Positions 1-6,178 of a DNA stretch of 8,317 nt are shown in pieces. The notes below the pieces were generated by a model that was not told the DNA's origin, made no database searches, and saw only the letters and a program-made list of their open reading frames with translations. How positions within the stretch are numbered: the stretch's first letter is position 1; every line of letters starts with the position of its first letter. A program made the position numbers and the translations under genes. This DNA is from an uncultured Pseudomonadota bacterium (GTDB lineage Bacteria; Pseudomonadota; Gammaproteobacteria; Burkholderiales; SG8-39): contig CAIPGJ010000046.1 of the NCBI GenBank assembly GCA_903864555.1, forward strand, positions 1-8,317, written 5' to 3'.

Positions 1-299
1 CAGCAGTTGTCTGTCAGGAAGGCCACCAGCGCATTCATCACACCAAACTCGGCGCTGTAGATCAGTGATCGACCGTCGCGACGGCAGGCCAGCAGGCCGG
101 CGTGCTTGAGTTGCGCCAGGTGGAAAGACAGCGTTGCGGCCGGCAGCGCCATGCGGCCGGCGATGGCGCCGGCAGGCATGCCCGCCGGACCGGCTTCGAC
201 CAGCAACCTGAAGATGTCGAGACGGGATTGCTGTGCCAGCGCCTCCAGGGCAAGCACCGCATCACGGGTCTGCAGGGTGGATGTCGGCATGGCTGTCAT
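1..299 (-). CDS. ArsR-family winged-helix repressor, C-terminus cut by window edge
   Basis: Reading the minus strand from the ATG at 299 gives 99 complete codons (MTAMPTSTLQ...) with no stop before the window edge. The layout is a small ArsR/SmtB winged helix: an N-terminal helix with LAQQSRLDIFRLL (about residues 21-33), a recognition helix PAATLSFHLAQLKHAGLL (53-70) and a wing RRDGRSLIYS (73-82). The classic ELCVCDL metal site is absent. Instead the chain reaches LTDNC (Cys99) and the next, split codon begins TG, so it is Cys or Trp. A C-terminal NCC is the start of the arsenite site in Acidithiobacillus ferrooxidans ArsR, so an arsenic sensor of that type is likely, but the rest of the site lies outside the window. 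An in-frame ATG at 305 is possible. I chose 299 because a GGAA (308-311) sits 8 bases upstream of it. The gene points away from the Pho genes, so any ars operon would lie to the left. Confidence 0.85.
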   Translation of the reverse strand, partial: MTAMPTSTLQTRDAVLALEALAQQSRLDIFRLLVEAGPAGMPAGAIAGRMALPAATLSFHLAQLKHAGLLACRRDGRSLIYSAEFGVMNALVAFLTDNC

Positions 300-304
300 T
301 TTCA

Positions 305-326
305 TATTTCCAATATTATGGAAATA
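305..326. promoter_or_regulatory. Perfect 8-6-8 inverted repeat, probable ArsR operator
   Basis: TATTTCCA (305-312), a 6-base AT spacer, then TGGAAATA (319-326) form a perfect dyad in an AT-rich island within a GC-rich region. It covers the likely -10 and transcription start of the adjacent ArsR gene, the usual position for an autoregulatory ArsR operator. Binding by this ArsR is inferred, not shown. The same left arm with flank (TCATATTTCC, 302-311) recurs at 362-371 inside the PHO box of the divergent gene. Confidence 0.6.
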
Positions 327-341
327 ATTGCAGGCCGTCAA
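313..341 (-). promoter_or_regulatory. Candidate arsR promoter
   Basis: On the minus strand TTGACG (341-336) is a good -35. It is followed by either TAATAT (318-313, spacer 17) or CATAAT (320-315, spacer 15) as -10. Transcription would begin at about 306-308, giving almost no leader before the ATG at 305 or 299. The inverted repeat at 305-326 overlaps the -10, consistent with self-repression. Confidence 0.4.
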
Positions 342-358
342 ATCCGGCAGACGGCGGA

Positions 359-392
359 CTGTCATATTTCCTTAACCTGATGGCGTCATAGT
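359..392 (+). promoter_or_regulatory. PHO box plus -10 for the metallophosphoesterase
   Basis: CTGTCATATTTCCTTAAC (359-376) matches the E. coli PHO-box consensus CTGTCATAWAWCTGTCAY at 14 of 18 positions. The first half is nearly perfect and the second half weak. Exactly 10 bases later is CATAGT (387-392), a 4/6 match to TATAAT, the spacing expected when PhoB replaces a -35 element. The predicted start near 397-399 gives a leader of about 20 bases that contains the GAGGA ribosome site at 406-410. Confidence 0.6.
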
Positions 393-417
393 CAATGGTT
401 TTACTGAGGATCAGACG

Positions 418-1380
418 ATGCGACTGTCCCACCTTGCACTGCTCGGCGCGCTGATGGCCACTCCCGCCGTTGCAGCAGCCCAGTCATTCAGTTTCGTGGC
501 CATGGGCGATGCGCCCTACCAGCTGCCGGCCGGCATCGGCCAGTTCGAACGCCTGATCGAGCGGATCAATACCCAGCAGCCGGCCTTCAGCCTGCACGTT
601 GGCGACATCAAGAGTGGCAGCACCCGCTGCGATGACGCCCATTTCGAGCTGATCCAGGGCCTGTTCGCGAAGCTCCGGCAGCCCATGGTGTACACGCCGG
701 GGGATAACGAGTGGACCGACTGCCATCGACCGGACAATGGCGGATACGACCCACTGGAACGACTGGCGAAACTGCGCGCGATGTTCTTCGCCAGCCCGGA
801 CCGCAGCCACGGCCAGCAAGCCATGAAACTGGAGTCGCAGGGTAGCGATCCGAAGTTCGCGAAATTCGTGGAAAACGCCCGCTGGGAGAAAAACGGCGTG
901 CACTTTGCCAGCGTGCATGTGGTCGGCAGCAACAACAATCTGCAGCGCAATCCGGCCGCCATCGGCGAATACATCGAGCGCAATGCCGCCAACATTGCCT
1001 GGATCAACAGCAGTTTCGCCCAGGCCATGCAAAGTGGCGCCAAAGCCGTGGTCATCGCCTTCCAGGCTGATCCCTGGTTCAACCTGCCGGATGCCCGGGA
1101 AGATCAGCGATCCGGTTTCAGCGACACCATTCAGGCCCTGAAGACCAATGTCGCCCGCTTCGGCAAACCCGTGCTCATCGTCCACGGCGACCAGCACCGA
1201 CTGCTCATCGACAAGCCCTTGCAGGTGGCCGGCCGCACCCTGCACAACGCCACCCGCCTCATGGTCTACGGTGACCGCGACGTGCATGGCGTGCTGGTGA
1301 GTGTCGATCCGGCCGATCCGGACGTGTTCAGTTTTCGCTCCATGACCGTCACGGCGAACCTGCCGGCACCACCGAAGTAA
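418..1380 (+). CDS. Secreted calcineurin-like metallophosphoesterase
   Basis: A 320-residue protein starting at an ATG with GAGGA 7 bases upstream. Residues 1-21 are a Sec signal peptide with probable cleavage near Ala21-Ala-Gln. The metallophosphoesterase motifs appear in order: MGDAPY (Asp31), HVGDIKSG (Asp63), PGDNEWTDC (Asp96/Asn97), a histidine in the central strand (His167, SVHVVGS) and HGDQH (257-261). The usual first-motif DxH is missing: Asp31 is followed by APY. GD-x-x-Y recalls purple acid phosphatase spacing rather than the DxH class. The family hydrolyses phosphate mono- or diesters with two metals, and the substrate here cannot be read from sequence. Export, a PHO box in front and phoU 98 bases downstream suggest it frees phosphate from organic esters in the periplasm or outside the cell. 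It diverges from the ArsR gene. Confidence 0.85.
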   Translation: MRLSHLALLGALMATPAVAAAQSFSFVAMGDAPYQLPAGIGQFERLIERINTQQPAFSLHVGDIKSGSTRCDDAHFELIQGLFAKLRQPMVYTPGDNEWTDCHRPDNGGYDPLERLAKLRAMFFASPDRSHGQQAMKLESQGSDPKFAKFVENARWEKNGVHFASVHVVGSNNNLQRNPAAIGEYIERNAANIAWINSSFAQAMQSGAKAVVIAFQADPWFNLPDAREDQRSGFSDTIQALKTNVARFGKPVLIVHGDQHRLLIDKPLQVAGRTLHNATRLMVYGDRDVHGVLVSVDPADPDVFSFRSMTVTANLPAPPK

Positions 1381-1392
1381 GGGCAAACAGCA

Positions 1393-1410
1393 AGGGCGGT
1401 GCATCGCCCT
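1393..1410 (+). other. Short stem-loop between metallophosphoesterase gene and phoU
   Basis: AGGGCG (1393-1398) pairs with CGCCCT (1405-1410) around a 6-base loop, 12 bases after the stop codon. No T-run follows, so it is at best a weak or factor-assisted terminator. It lies upstream of the phoU PHO box and would separate the two transcripts. Confidence 0.3.
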
Positions 1411-1438
1411 CTGCAATCTGCACTGCGCGCCTTCTTCG

Positions 1439-1472
1439 CTGACATATTCCCGTCACATTGCCTGTCTAGGAT
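1439..1472 (+). promoter_or_regulatory. PHO box plus -10 for phoU
   Basis: CTGACATATTCCCGTCAC (1439-1456) matches the PHO-box consensus at 14 of 18 positions, with both half-sites recognisable, and a further CTGTC follows at 1462-1466. TAGGAT (1467-1472, 4/6 to TATAAT) starts exactly 10 bases after the box. A -10 here puts the transcription start at about 1479, the A of the phoU ATG. The AGGA inside the hexamer could also serve as ribosome site for transcripts arriving from upstream. Confidence 0.6.
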
Positions 1473-1478
1473 GCCGAA

Positions 1479-2189
1479 ATGGTCGATCAAACACAACACA
1501 TCTCCAAGCAATTCGACGCCGAGCTGGAATACATACGCAGCCAGGTCCTGACCATGGGTGATCTGGTGCAGCGCCAGTTGCTGATGGCCATGGAAAGCAT
1601 GAACAGGGGTGACACCAGCCTGGCTGAACGCGTCATTGAGATGGAGCACGAAGTCAATGCCATGGAAGTCTCCATTGACGAGCTGTCCACCACCGTAATC
1701 GCCAAACGTCAGCCGGCCTCCAATGACCTCAGGCTGCTGATGATGGTGTTCAAGACCCTCACGGACCTGGAGCGCATCGGCGACGAAGCCAAGAAGATTG
1801 CGTTCACCGTCCGCAAATGGAACGAGAAGGCGCAGCATCTGCCACCCCGGATCCCGGAGATTTCGGTGATTGCAGAGCTTGCCGCTGAAATGCTGGGCAG
1901 CGCCCTGGCCATGTTCAGGGACCTCGACGTGGGAGCGGCAGGGCGGATCGAACGCCAGGACCTGGAGCTCGACGCCCATTTCCGCGGCATATTGCGCCAG
2001 CTCCTCACCTACATGATCGAGGACCCGCGGACGATATCCACCAGCATCAATGTCATCTTCGTGGCCAAATCCATCGAGCGCATCGGCGACCACTCGAAGA
2101 ACATCTCCGAGTATGTGGTGTACATGATCAAGGGCAAGGATGTCCGGCACGTCTCCATCGAGGAAATCGAGAAGACGGTCAAGCCCTGA
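1479..2189 (+). CDS. phoU: PhoU, phosphate signalling regulator
   Basis: A 236-residue, all-helical protein of normal PhoU length. It contains the two tandem PhoU repeats, each with the metal-cluster signature: DLERIGDEAKKIA (about residues 96-108) and SIERIGDHSKNISEYVVYMIKGKDVRH (about 198-224). The C-terminal GKDVRH stretch is typical of proteobacterial PhoU. PhoU sits at the inner membrane with the Pst transporter and the sensor kinase PhoR and keeps the Pho response off when phosphate is plentiful. It also affects persistence and polyphosphate. Here it is not beside pstSCAB or phoBR, unlike the common pst-phoU order, but follows a phosphatase gene and has its own PHO box. The start has AGGA 7 bases upstream (1468-1471). 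The gene converges with the cytochrome gene, with 66 bases between the stops and no clear terminator there. Confidence 0.97.
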   Translation: MVDQTQHISKQFDAELEYIRSQVLTMGDLVQRQLLMAMESMNRGDTSLAERVIEMEHEVNAMEVSIDELSTTVIAKRQPASNDLRLLMMVFKTLTDLERIGDEAKKIAFTVRKWNEKAQHLPPRIPEISVIAELAAEMLGSALAMFRDLDVGAAGRIERQDLELDAHFRGILRQLLTYMIEDPRTISTSINVIFVAKSIERIGDHSKNISEYVVYMIKGKDVRHVSIEEIEKTVKP

Positions 2190-2255
2190 GTTGACACTTG
2201 CAACGCCACGCCTGGCCACACCTGCAGTACGGCGCTGTGATCGCGACTTGTCCGT

Positions 2256-2945
2256 TCAGCGGTTGCGCCCTGTCAGCGCCACAAATACCCCGCCATTGAT
2301 CCAGTCATGCAGCAGGCCGACCCGGGCAATGCGACGATCGACCGCACCCTGAGGCCTGAATGCAATGGTGATGCTGCAACTTTGTCCAGCCGCCAGGCGC
2401 ATCCCGTCACGGCAATCGGTGGTCACGATGTCGAAGCTGACCGCATCGGCCCCGTCAAGGAAGGGTCCTGAGCGAAGCAGCAATGCCTTGTCACCCGCAT
2501 TGGCAATCCGGACGGTGCCGATGAGCGAGGCTGTACCACCGGGCGCGGAGGAAAAATCCAGCCGCCCCGGATTGCCGGGCGAGGCGGCTTGACCCAGCGT
2601 TGACAAGCGCAGTTCCGGGCCGGACACAGCCGGATGGTGCAGATAGGCTGCGATATCCGCCATGTCCTGTGCATCCAGGCGCCCGCGCAAGTGGGCCATC
2701 TGCTGGACTGCACCCAGTGCATAAACAATGGCCTCGGGATTTGCCGCAGCTTTGCCAATACCATGCAGCGCCCCTGGAACGCCACCATGGCAATCGATAC
2801 AACTCGACCCTGCGCCCGTGAGGCGCCCGACATCATGATAAAGGCGCTTGCCGCGCAGGGCGTCCTGGGCAGAAGTGGCACTCGTCAGACCGCTCAGGCA
2901 GGACAGCAACAACAGGACCGGGATCGCCCTGGCCCTGGCGTTCAC
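2256..2945 (-). CDS. Exported mono-haem cytochrome c with C-terminal Ig-like domain
   Basis: From the GTG at 2945 the protein has 229 residues: a hydrophobic signal (IPVLLLLSCLSGL, 8-20), a class I cytochrome c domain with CIDCH (49-53) as the haem attachment site, and a likely Met ligand in the QQMAHLRGRL or AQDMADIAAYL region. From about residue 110 an Ig-like beta domain follows, with the pattern VRIANAG...LLLRSGPFLDGADAVSF...C...LAAGQSCSITIAFRPQGA...V.LTGRNR, as in choice-of-anchor-D/ASPM-SPD-2 type folds. LLSC at 13-16 could be a lipobox, with TSA-Q as the alternative signal peptidase I site. The start is uncertain: a GTG at 2975 inside phoX is in frame, but the GTG at 2945 lies one base past the phoX stop and places the signal peptide at the N-terminus. 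It is therefore probably the second gene of a phoX operon, translated by coupling. Its electron partner is unknown. Confidence 0.8.
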   Translation of the reverse strand: MNARARAIPVLLLLSCLSGLTSATSAQDALRGKRLYHDVGRLTGAGSSCIDCHGGVPGALHGIGKAAANPEAIVYALGAVQQMAHLRGRLDAQDMADIAAYLHHPAVSGPELRLSTLGQAASPGNPGRLDFSSAPGGTASLIGTVRIANAGDKALLLRSGPFLDGADAVSFDIVTTDCRDGMRLAAGQSCSITIAFRPQGAVDRRIARVGLLHDWINGGVFVALTGRNR

Positions 2946-2946
2946 A

Positions 2947-5151
2947 TCAAAGCCCGATGAGGCCGCCGTCGTCACGCGTGATCACCACGGTCGCCGAGCG
3001 CGGACGCGTCATGCCACCATCGGGCCAATGACTGGCCCACGCCGAAGGATTGCCTATATCGGCATTGCGGGTGTCTTCACCCGGATGCTGGATATTGACG
3101 AAAAGCGCCCGGCCATCCGGGGATTCCGTAACGCCGGTGATCTCGCACTGCACCGGCCCGACCAGGAAGCGTCGCAGCCTGTCTCCGGGCTGAGCGCCCA
3201 CATGGGTGCGCACATCTCGGACGCCGCCATTGGCGTCGGTGTTGCTGATGACCTTTCTGCCCTCCACGCCACCATCACCGACACGGCCCGGCAGGGCGGC
3301 CAGCATCATGCAGTTGGTGACGTCGGTGTAAGCACCATCATCGGTCTGTATCCAGCAGATGCTGGTGGCCTCGGAAAACCACAGGCCGTCGGGGCTGGAC
3401 AGATCATTGTCCGCGGTGAGGCCTGACAGGTTGACGTTGACCGGATCGGTCCCGGCGCGCGCGGCGAACAGGTAGATGTCCCAGCTGAATGCCACGCCTG
3501 CATGGTCGCCACCGGCTTCCTTCCAGCGGATGATGTGGCCATTGGGATTGCCGCGCTGCGCCGAGCCATTGGTGCGTGCATCGTTGTAATGGCGCGGATT
3601 GGCCGCATCCAGGGCCGACAGCGGCCTCAGGGCGGCATTGTTGTTGGTGAGCGTCATGTAGACCTCCCCGGTCACCGGATCCACGGCACCCCACTCGGGC
3701 CGGTCCATCCGGGTCGCCCCTGCGACGTCAGCCGCGATGCGGGCATTGATCAGCACATCGGCCTGGTCGGCAAAGGCGTAACCCGGAGAATTGGCCCCGA
3801 TGCCGGCGCTGCCATGCCTGAGTTCGATCCACTGTCCGGTGCCCTCGGCATTGAATTTCGCCACGTACAAGCGTCCCGCATCGAGGTACTTGTCACCGGC
3901 TGCCATGCCGCGCGCGGCGTCGGCCGGATCCCACCTGGCATTCGACACATACTTGAAGATGTACTCATTGCGGGCGTCATCGCCGCTGTACCAGACCAGC
4001 GGGCGCCCCGCCTTCACCGGTGCAAGCCAGGCGCCTTCGTGGGCGAAACGCCCGAGTCCGGTGCGCTTGCGTGGCATGGCATTGGGATCCAAGGGGTCGA
4101 TCTCGACCACCCAGCCATAGGTATTGGGTACATTGCGATAGTCTTCAGCGGCTGAGGCACCCCGCGCTTCCGCATTCCAGCGGCTGTAGAGATTGTCGGG
4201 CGTGTCCGGCGTCACGGTCGCCCACAGTTCACGGCCCGTGCCTGCGATCCCGTAGCGTTTCAAGGACGCCAGTTCGTTGGCGCTGCGCCGGGCATCATCG
4301 GATGCCGCGATGCGGCGGAAATAGTTGGCGAAATTTTCTTCGCAGGTGAGATAGGTGTTCCAGGGCGTATAGCCGTGGGCGCAGTTGTTCACGGTCCCTC
4401 GGGTATGCGTGCCGGCGGGGGAATGCCGGGTGACCATCTGCGCACTGCCAGCCGCAGGTCCGGACAGGGCCATCTCGGTCAGCGTGTGCACGCGCCGGTT
4501 GTACTGGGAGTTCTGTTTGTAAGCCCAGCCTGAACCGGCTTTTTCGACCTCGACCACGCTGACGCCATGAACATAGAACTCCCGAAGGACCTCTTCGGGG
4601 ACGGTGCGCTGCTGCGCCGCGCTGCTGCCACTGGTGGTGACGCCATTGGGATGCAGGAAAGGCGGGGTGATGGCCTCATGGTTCATCACCAGCAGCCCGC
4701 GGGTGGAGGCAGCGGATGAGTAACGCCCGTCCCGTCCCAGACCGAAGTACTGGATTGCATCATGGTGGTCGCCCGCGCGATGGGCAAACGTCGAAGCGGC
4801 ATCCGTGCCATCGTTGCGATAGGCGGACACATTGGCGGCAATCGGGTCACCCAGGCCATACAGGACCCGCGCCGTGTAGCCTTCAGGCACGGACACCACG
4901 TCGGCACGGTTCTTGGCCACCGCCTTGAATCCCAACTTTGCAGGACGGCGGGCGGGCTTGGCGCTGCCCTTTGCCGCAGCCGGCGCATCGGCAGCGGCGG
5001 CGCTTCCGGTGCCAAGAAACGAAAGCACTGCGGTGGCCGCAGCCCCCTTGAACAGGTCACGGCGGGTGGGACTGTGCAGGCGGGCTTCGATCAGTTCGCC
5101 GATCTCGGGATTGGCACTGGAATTGGTGACGACATCATCATCGTGGGACAT
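2947..5151 (-). CDS. phoX: PhoX-family alkaline phosphatase, Tat-exported
   Basis: A 734-residue protein (DUF839/PhoX family) with a twin-arginine signal near the N-terminus: SPTRRDLFKG (Arg30-Arg31) followed by a hydrophobic stretch (AAATAVLSFLGTG) and an Ala-rich cleavage region. The family core is intact: VMNHE (about 155-159), NNCAHGYTPWNTYLTCEEN (255-273) with the metal-ligand Cys257 and Glu271/Glu272, and a C-terminal SPDGRALFVNIQHPGED block. PhoX enzymes fold in the cytoplasm, bind Fe3+ and Ca2+, pass through the Tat system and hydrolyse phosphomonoesters in the periplasm. The start is the ATG at 5151, because GGAGG (5161-5165) is 9 bases away. The in-frame ATG at 5157 is only 3 bases away. 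A strong PHO-box promoter precedes it, and the cytochrome gene follows after one base. Pho regulation and function are confidently inferred; activity is not shown. Confidence 0.96.
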   Translation of the reverse strand: MSHDDDVVTNSSANPEIGELIEARLHSPTRRDLFKGAAATAVLSFLGTGSAAAADAPAAAKGSAKPARRPAKLGFKAVAKNRADVVSVPEGYTARVLYGLGDPIAANVSAYRNDGTDAASTFAHRAGDHHDAIQYFGLGRDGRYSSAASTRGLLVMNHEAITPPFLHPNGVTTSGSSAAQQRTVPEEVLREFYVHGVSVVEVEKAGSGWAYKQNSQYNRRVHTLTEMALSGPAAGSAQMVTRHSPAGTHTRGTVNNCAHGYTPWNTYLTCEENFANYFRRIAASDDARRSANELASLKRYGIAGTGRELWATVTPDTPDNLYSRWNAEARGASAAEDYRNVPNTYGWVVEIDPLDPNAMPRKRTGLGRFAHEGAWLAPVKAGRPLVWYSGDDARNEYIFKYVSNARWDPADAARGMAAGDKYLDAGRLYVAKFNAEGTGQWIELRHGSAGIGANSPGYAFADQADVLINARIAADVAGATRMDRPEWGAVDPVTGEVYMTLTNNNAALRPLSALDAANPRHYNDARTNGSAQRGNPNGHIIRWKEAGGDHAGVAFSWDIYLFAARAGTDPVNVNLSGLTADNDLSSPDGLWFSEATSICWIQTDDGAYTDVTNCMMLAALPGRVGDGGVEGRKVISNTDANGGVRDVRTHVGAQPGDRLRRFLVGPVQCEITGVTESPDGRALFVNIQHPGEDTRNADIGNPSAWASHWPDGGMTRPRSATVVITRDDGGLIGL

Positions 5152-5160
5152 GCGCATGGA

Positions 5161-5165
5161 CCTCC
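5161..5165 (-). promoter_or_regulatory. phoX ribosome binding site
   Basis: GGAGG on the minus strand, the strongest Shine-Dalgarno match among the genes here. It lies 3 bases from the ATG at 5157 and 9 from the ATG at 5151, which favours the second. Confidence 0.7.
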
Positions 5166-5182
5166 GTCAGAAGTTAACCCGG

Positions 5183-5216
5183 AGCATAGGGATGGCCCAT
5201 GACAAAGATGTGACAG
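5183..5216 (-). promoter_or_regulatory. PHO box plus -10 for phoX
   Basis: On the minus strand CTGTCACATCTTTGTCAT (5216-5199) matches the PHO-box consensus at 15 of 18 positions, with both CTGTCA/TTGTCA half-sites strong and 11 bases apart. Exactly 10 bases downstream is TATGCT (5188-5183, 4/6 to TATAAT). The start near 5176 would give a leader of about 25 bases that carries GGAGG. This is the best PHO box in the window and probably drives phoX and the cytochrome gene. Confidence 0.75.
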
Positions 5217-5241
5217 TGCCGCTGGTGCGGCGGCTGTCTGC

Positions 5242-6111
5242 TCATGGCAGCCGCATAAGGGCCTCCCCGGCCCGGATCACCTGGCCTTCCTTCACGCCCG
5301 GGCACAAACTGAATCCGCGCGGCGCAAAGACAATGATGGTGGAACCGTGCTGGAACCACCCCATCTCCTCACCCTTCCCGTAGCTGGCATCACAGTCAAT
5401 CACATGGGGTCCGCGATAACGCAGGTGGAGCAGATCGCGCAGGCAGTGCAATCGTATGCTCGCCACGAGGACAGCGGCCACCGGCACCAGGGTCAGGGCA
5501 TGACCTGTGGCGCAAAGCTCGGTCTGGACCACGGCGCGCTCATTACGGCAGAACAGCTTCTCCACGCGCTTCAATGCGATGGGGTTGACGTTCCAGGTGT
5601 CGCCGGAGATGTAATTCACGCGCCGCACGCGCAGGTCTTGCGGGGCGTGGAAGCGGTGATACATGCTCGAGGTGATGCGCAGCGTGACGTAGCAACCGTC
5701 CAGGTGGTGCCGCACCAGTTCCGGGTCGCCCAGCAGGTCGAGCAATGTGTAGCGAAATCCCTTGGCCTGCACCAGCCAGACACCCTGCACCGGCCCGCCA
5801 GCCCCGACGATGGCATCGCAGGGGCTGGCGATGACGGCGGGGTCCGCATCGACCGGACGCGCCCCGGGTTTCAGCTCGCGTATGAAACAGTCGTGCAGGC
5901 TGTCAAAGCGTGTCTTGCGCGCCTCTTCCAGCCGAAGGTCGGCAAATGATCGCCAGGCGGCAATGGATAGATCGCGCACCCAGGGATGGCGTATCTGGCT
6001 GAACCAGCCCATGAAGACCGTCAGCAACTGACGGGGAATGCGGTTGGTCAGCAGGAAGTTGAGGTCTTCCTGTGCCCCAATCTGCAGCAACAGCTTACGC
6101 AAGGCATGCAT
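5242..6111 (-). CDS. psd: Phosphatidylserine decarboxylase proenzyme
   Basis: A 289-residue proenzyme that self-cleaves to a pyruvoyl enzyme and converts phosphatidylserine to phosphatidylethanolamine at the inner membrane. The signatures are SPCDA (Asp99, base of the triad; usually SPxDG), SMYHRFHAP (His152 and His155) and HGSTIIVF with cleavage expected between Gly256 and Ser257. The Asp-His-Ser triad at 99/155/257 lines up well with Asp90/His147/Ser254 of E. coli. The processing motif reads HGST rather than LGST. The ATG at 6111 has AGGA 8 bases upstream. The ATG at 6117 has only 2, and a longer reading to 6186 would overlap the divergent gene. The stop lies 26 bases before the phoX PHO box. 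It is not visibly part of the Pho block and is divergent from the aminotransferase gene. Confidence 0.94.
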   Translation of the reverse strand: MHALRKLLLQIGAQEDLNFLLTNRIPRQLLTVFMGWFSQIRHPWVRDLSIAAWRSFADLRLEEARKTRFDSLHDCFIRELKPGARPVDADPAVIASPCDAIVGAGGPVQGVWLVQAKGFRYTLLDLLGDPELVRHHLDGCYVTLRITSSMYHRFHAPQDLRVRRVNYISGDTWNVNPIALKRVEKLFCRNERAVVQTELCATGHALTLVPVAAVLVASIRLHCLRDLLHLRYRGPHVIDCDASYGKGEEMGWFQHGSTIIVFAPRGFSLCPGVKEGQVIRAGEALMRLP

Positions 6112-6178
6112 CGTCATCGTCCTGTAAAGCAAACCGGTTATATGGATCAGCCATGCCCCAACCCTGCACAGGCTCATC
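6112..6178. promoter_or_regulatory. Divergent promoter region, psd and aminotransferase
   Basis: The 67 bases between two divergent start codons must hold or overlap both promoters. The only AT-rich patch is TTATAT on the plus strand (6138-6143), which reads TATAAC on the minus strand (6142-6137). It is a plausible -10 in either direction. No convincing -35 was found and no PHO box is present. Confidence 0.35.

Noticed and set aside
293..310. CTGTCATTTTC... at the arsR start as a fourth PHO box
   Set aside because: Only the first seven bases match. The second half-site fails, and no gene is suitably placed behind it.
484..1416. 310-codon minus-strand frame antisense to the metallophosphoesterase
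   Set aside because: It is a mirror of the sense codons with no domain or ribosome site. The sense strand carries signal peptide and metal motifs.
1266..2219. 317-codon minus-strand frame antisense to phoU
   Set aside because: PhoU on the plus strand is unambiguous. The antisense product has no recognisable motif.
2190..2255. Bidirectional terminator between phoU and the cytochrome gene
   Set aside because: Only short stems with long loops can be drawn, and there is no T-run on either side.
6122..6139. CTGTAAAGC... as a PHO box for the aminotransferase
   Set aside because: Only a few positions beyond CTGT match and there is no second half-site.
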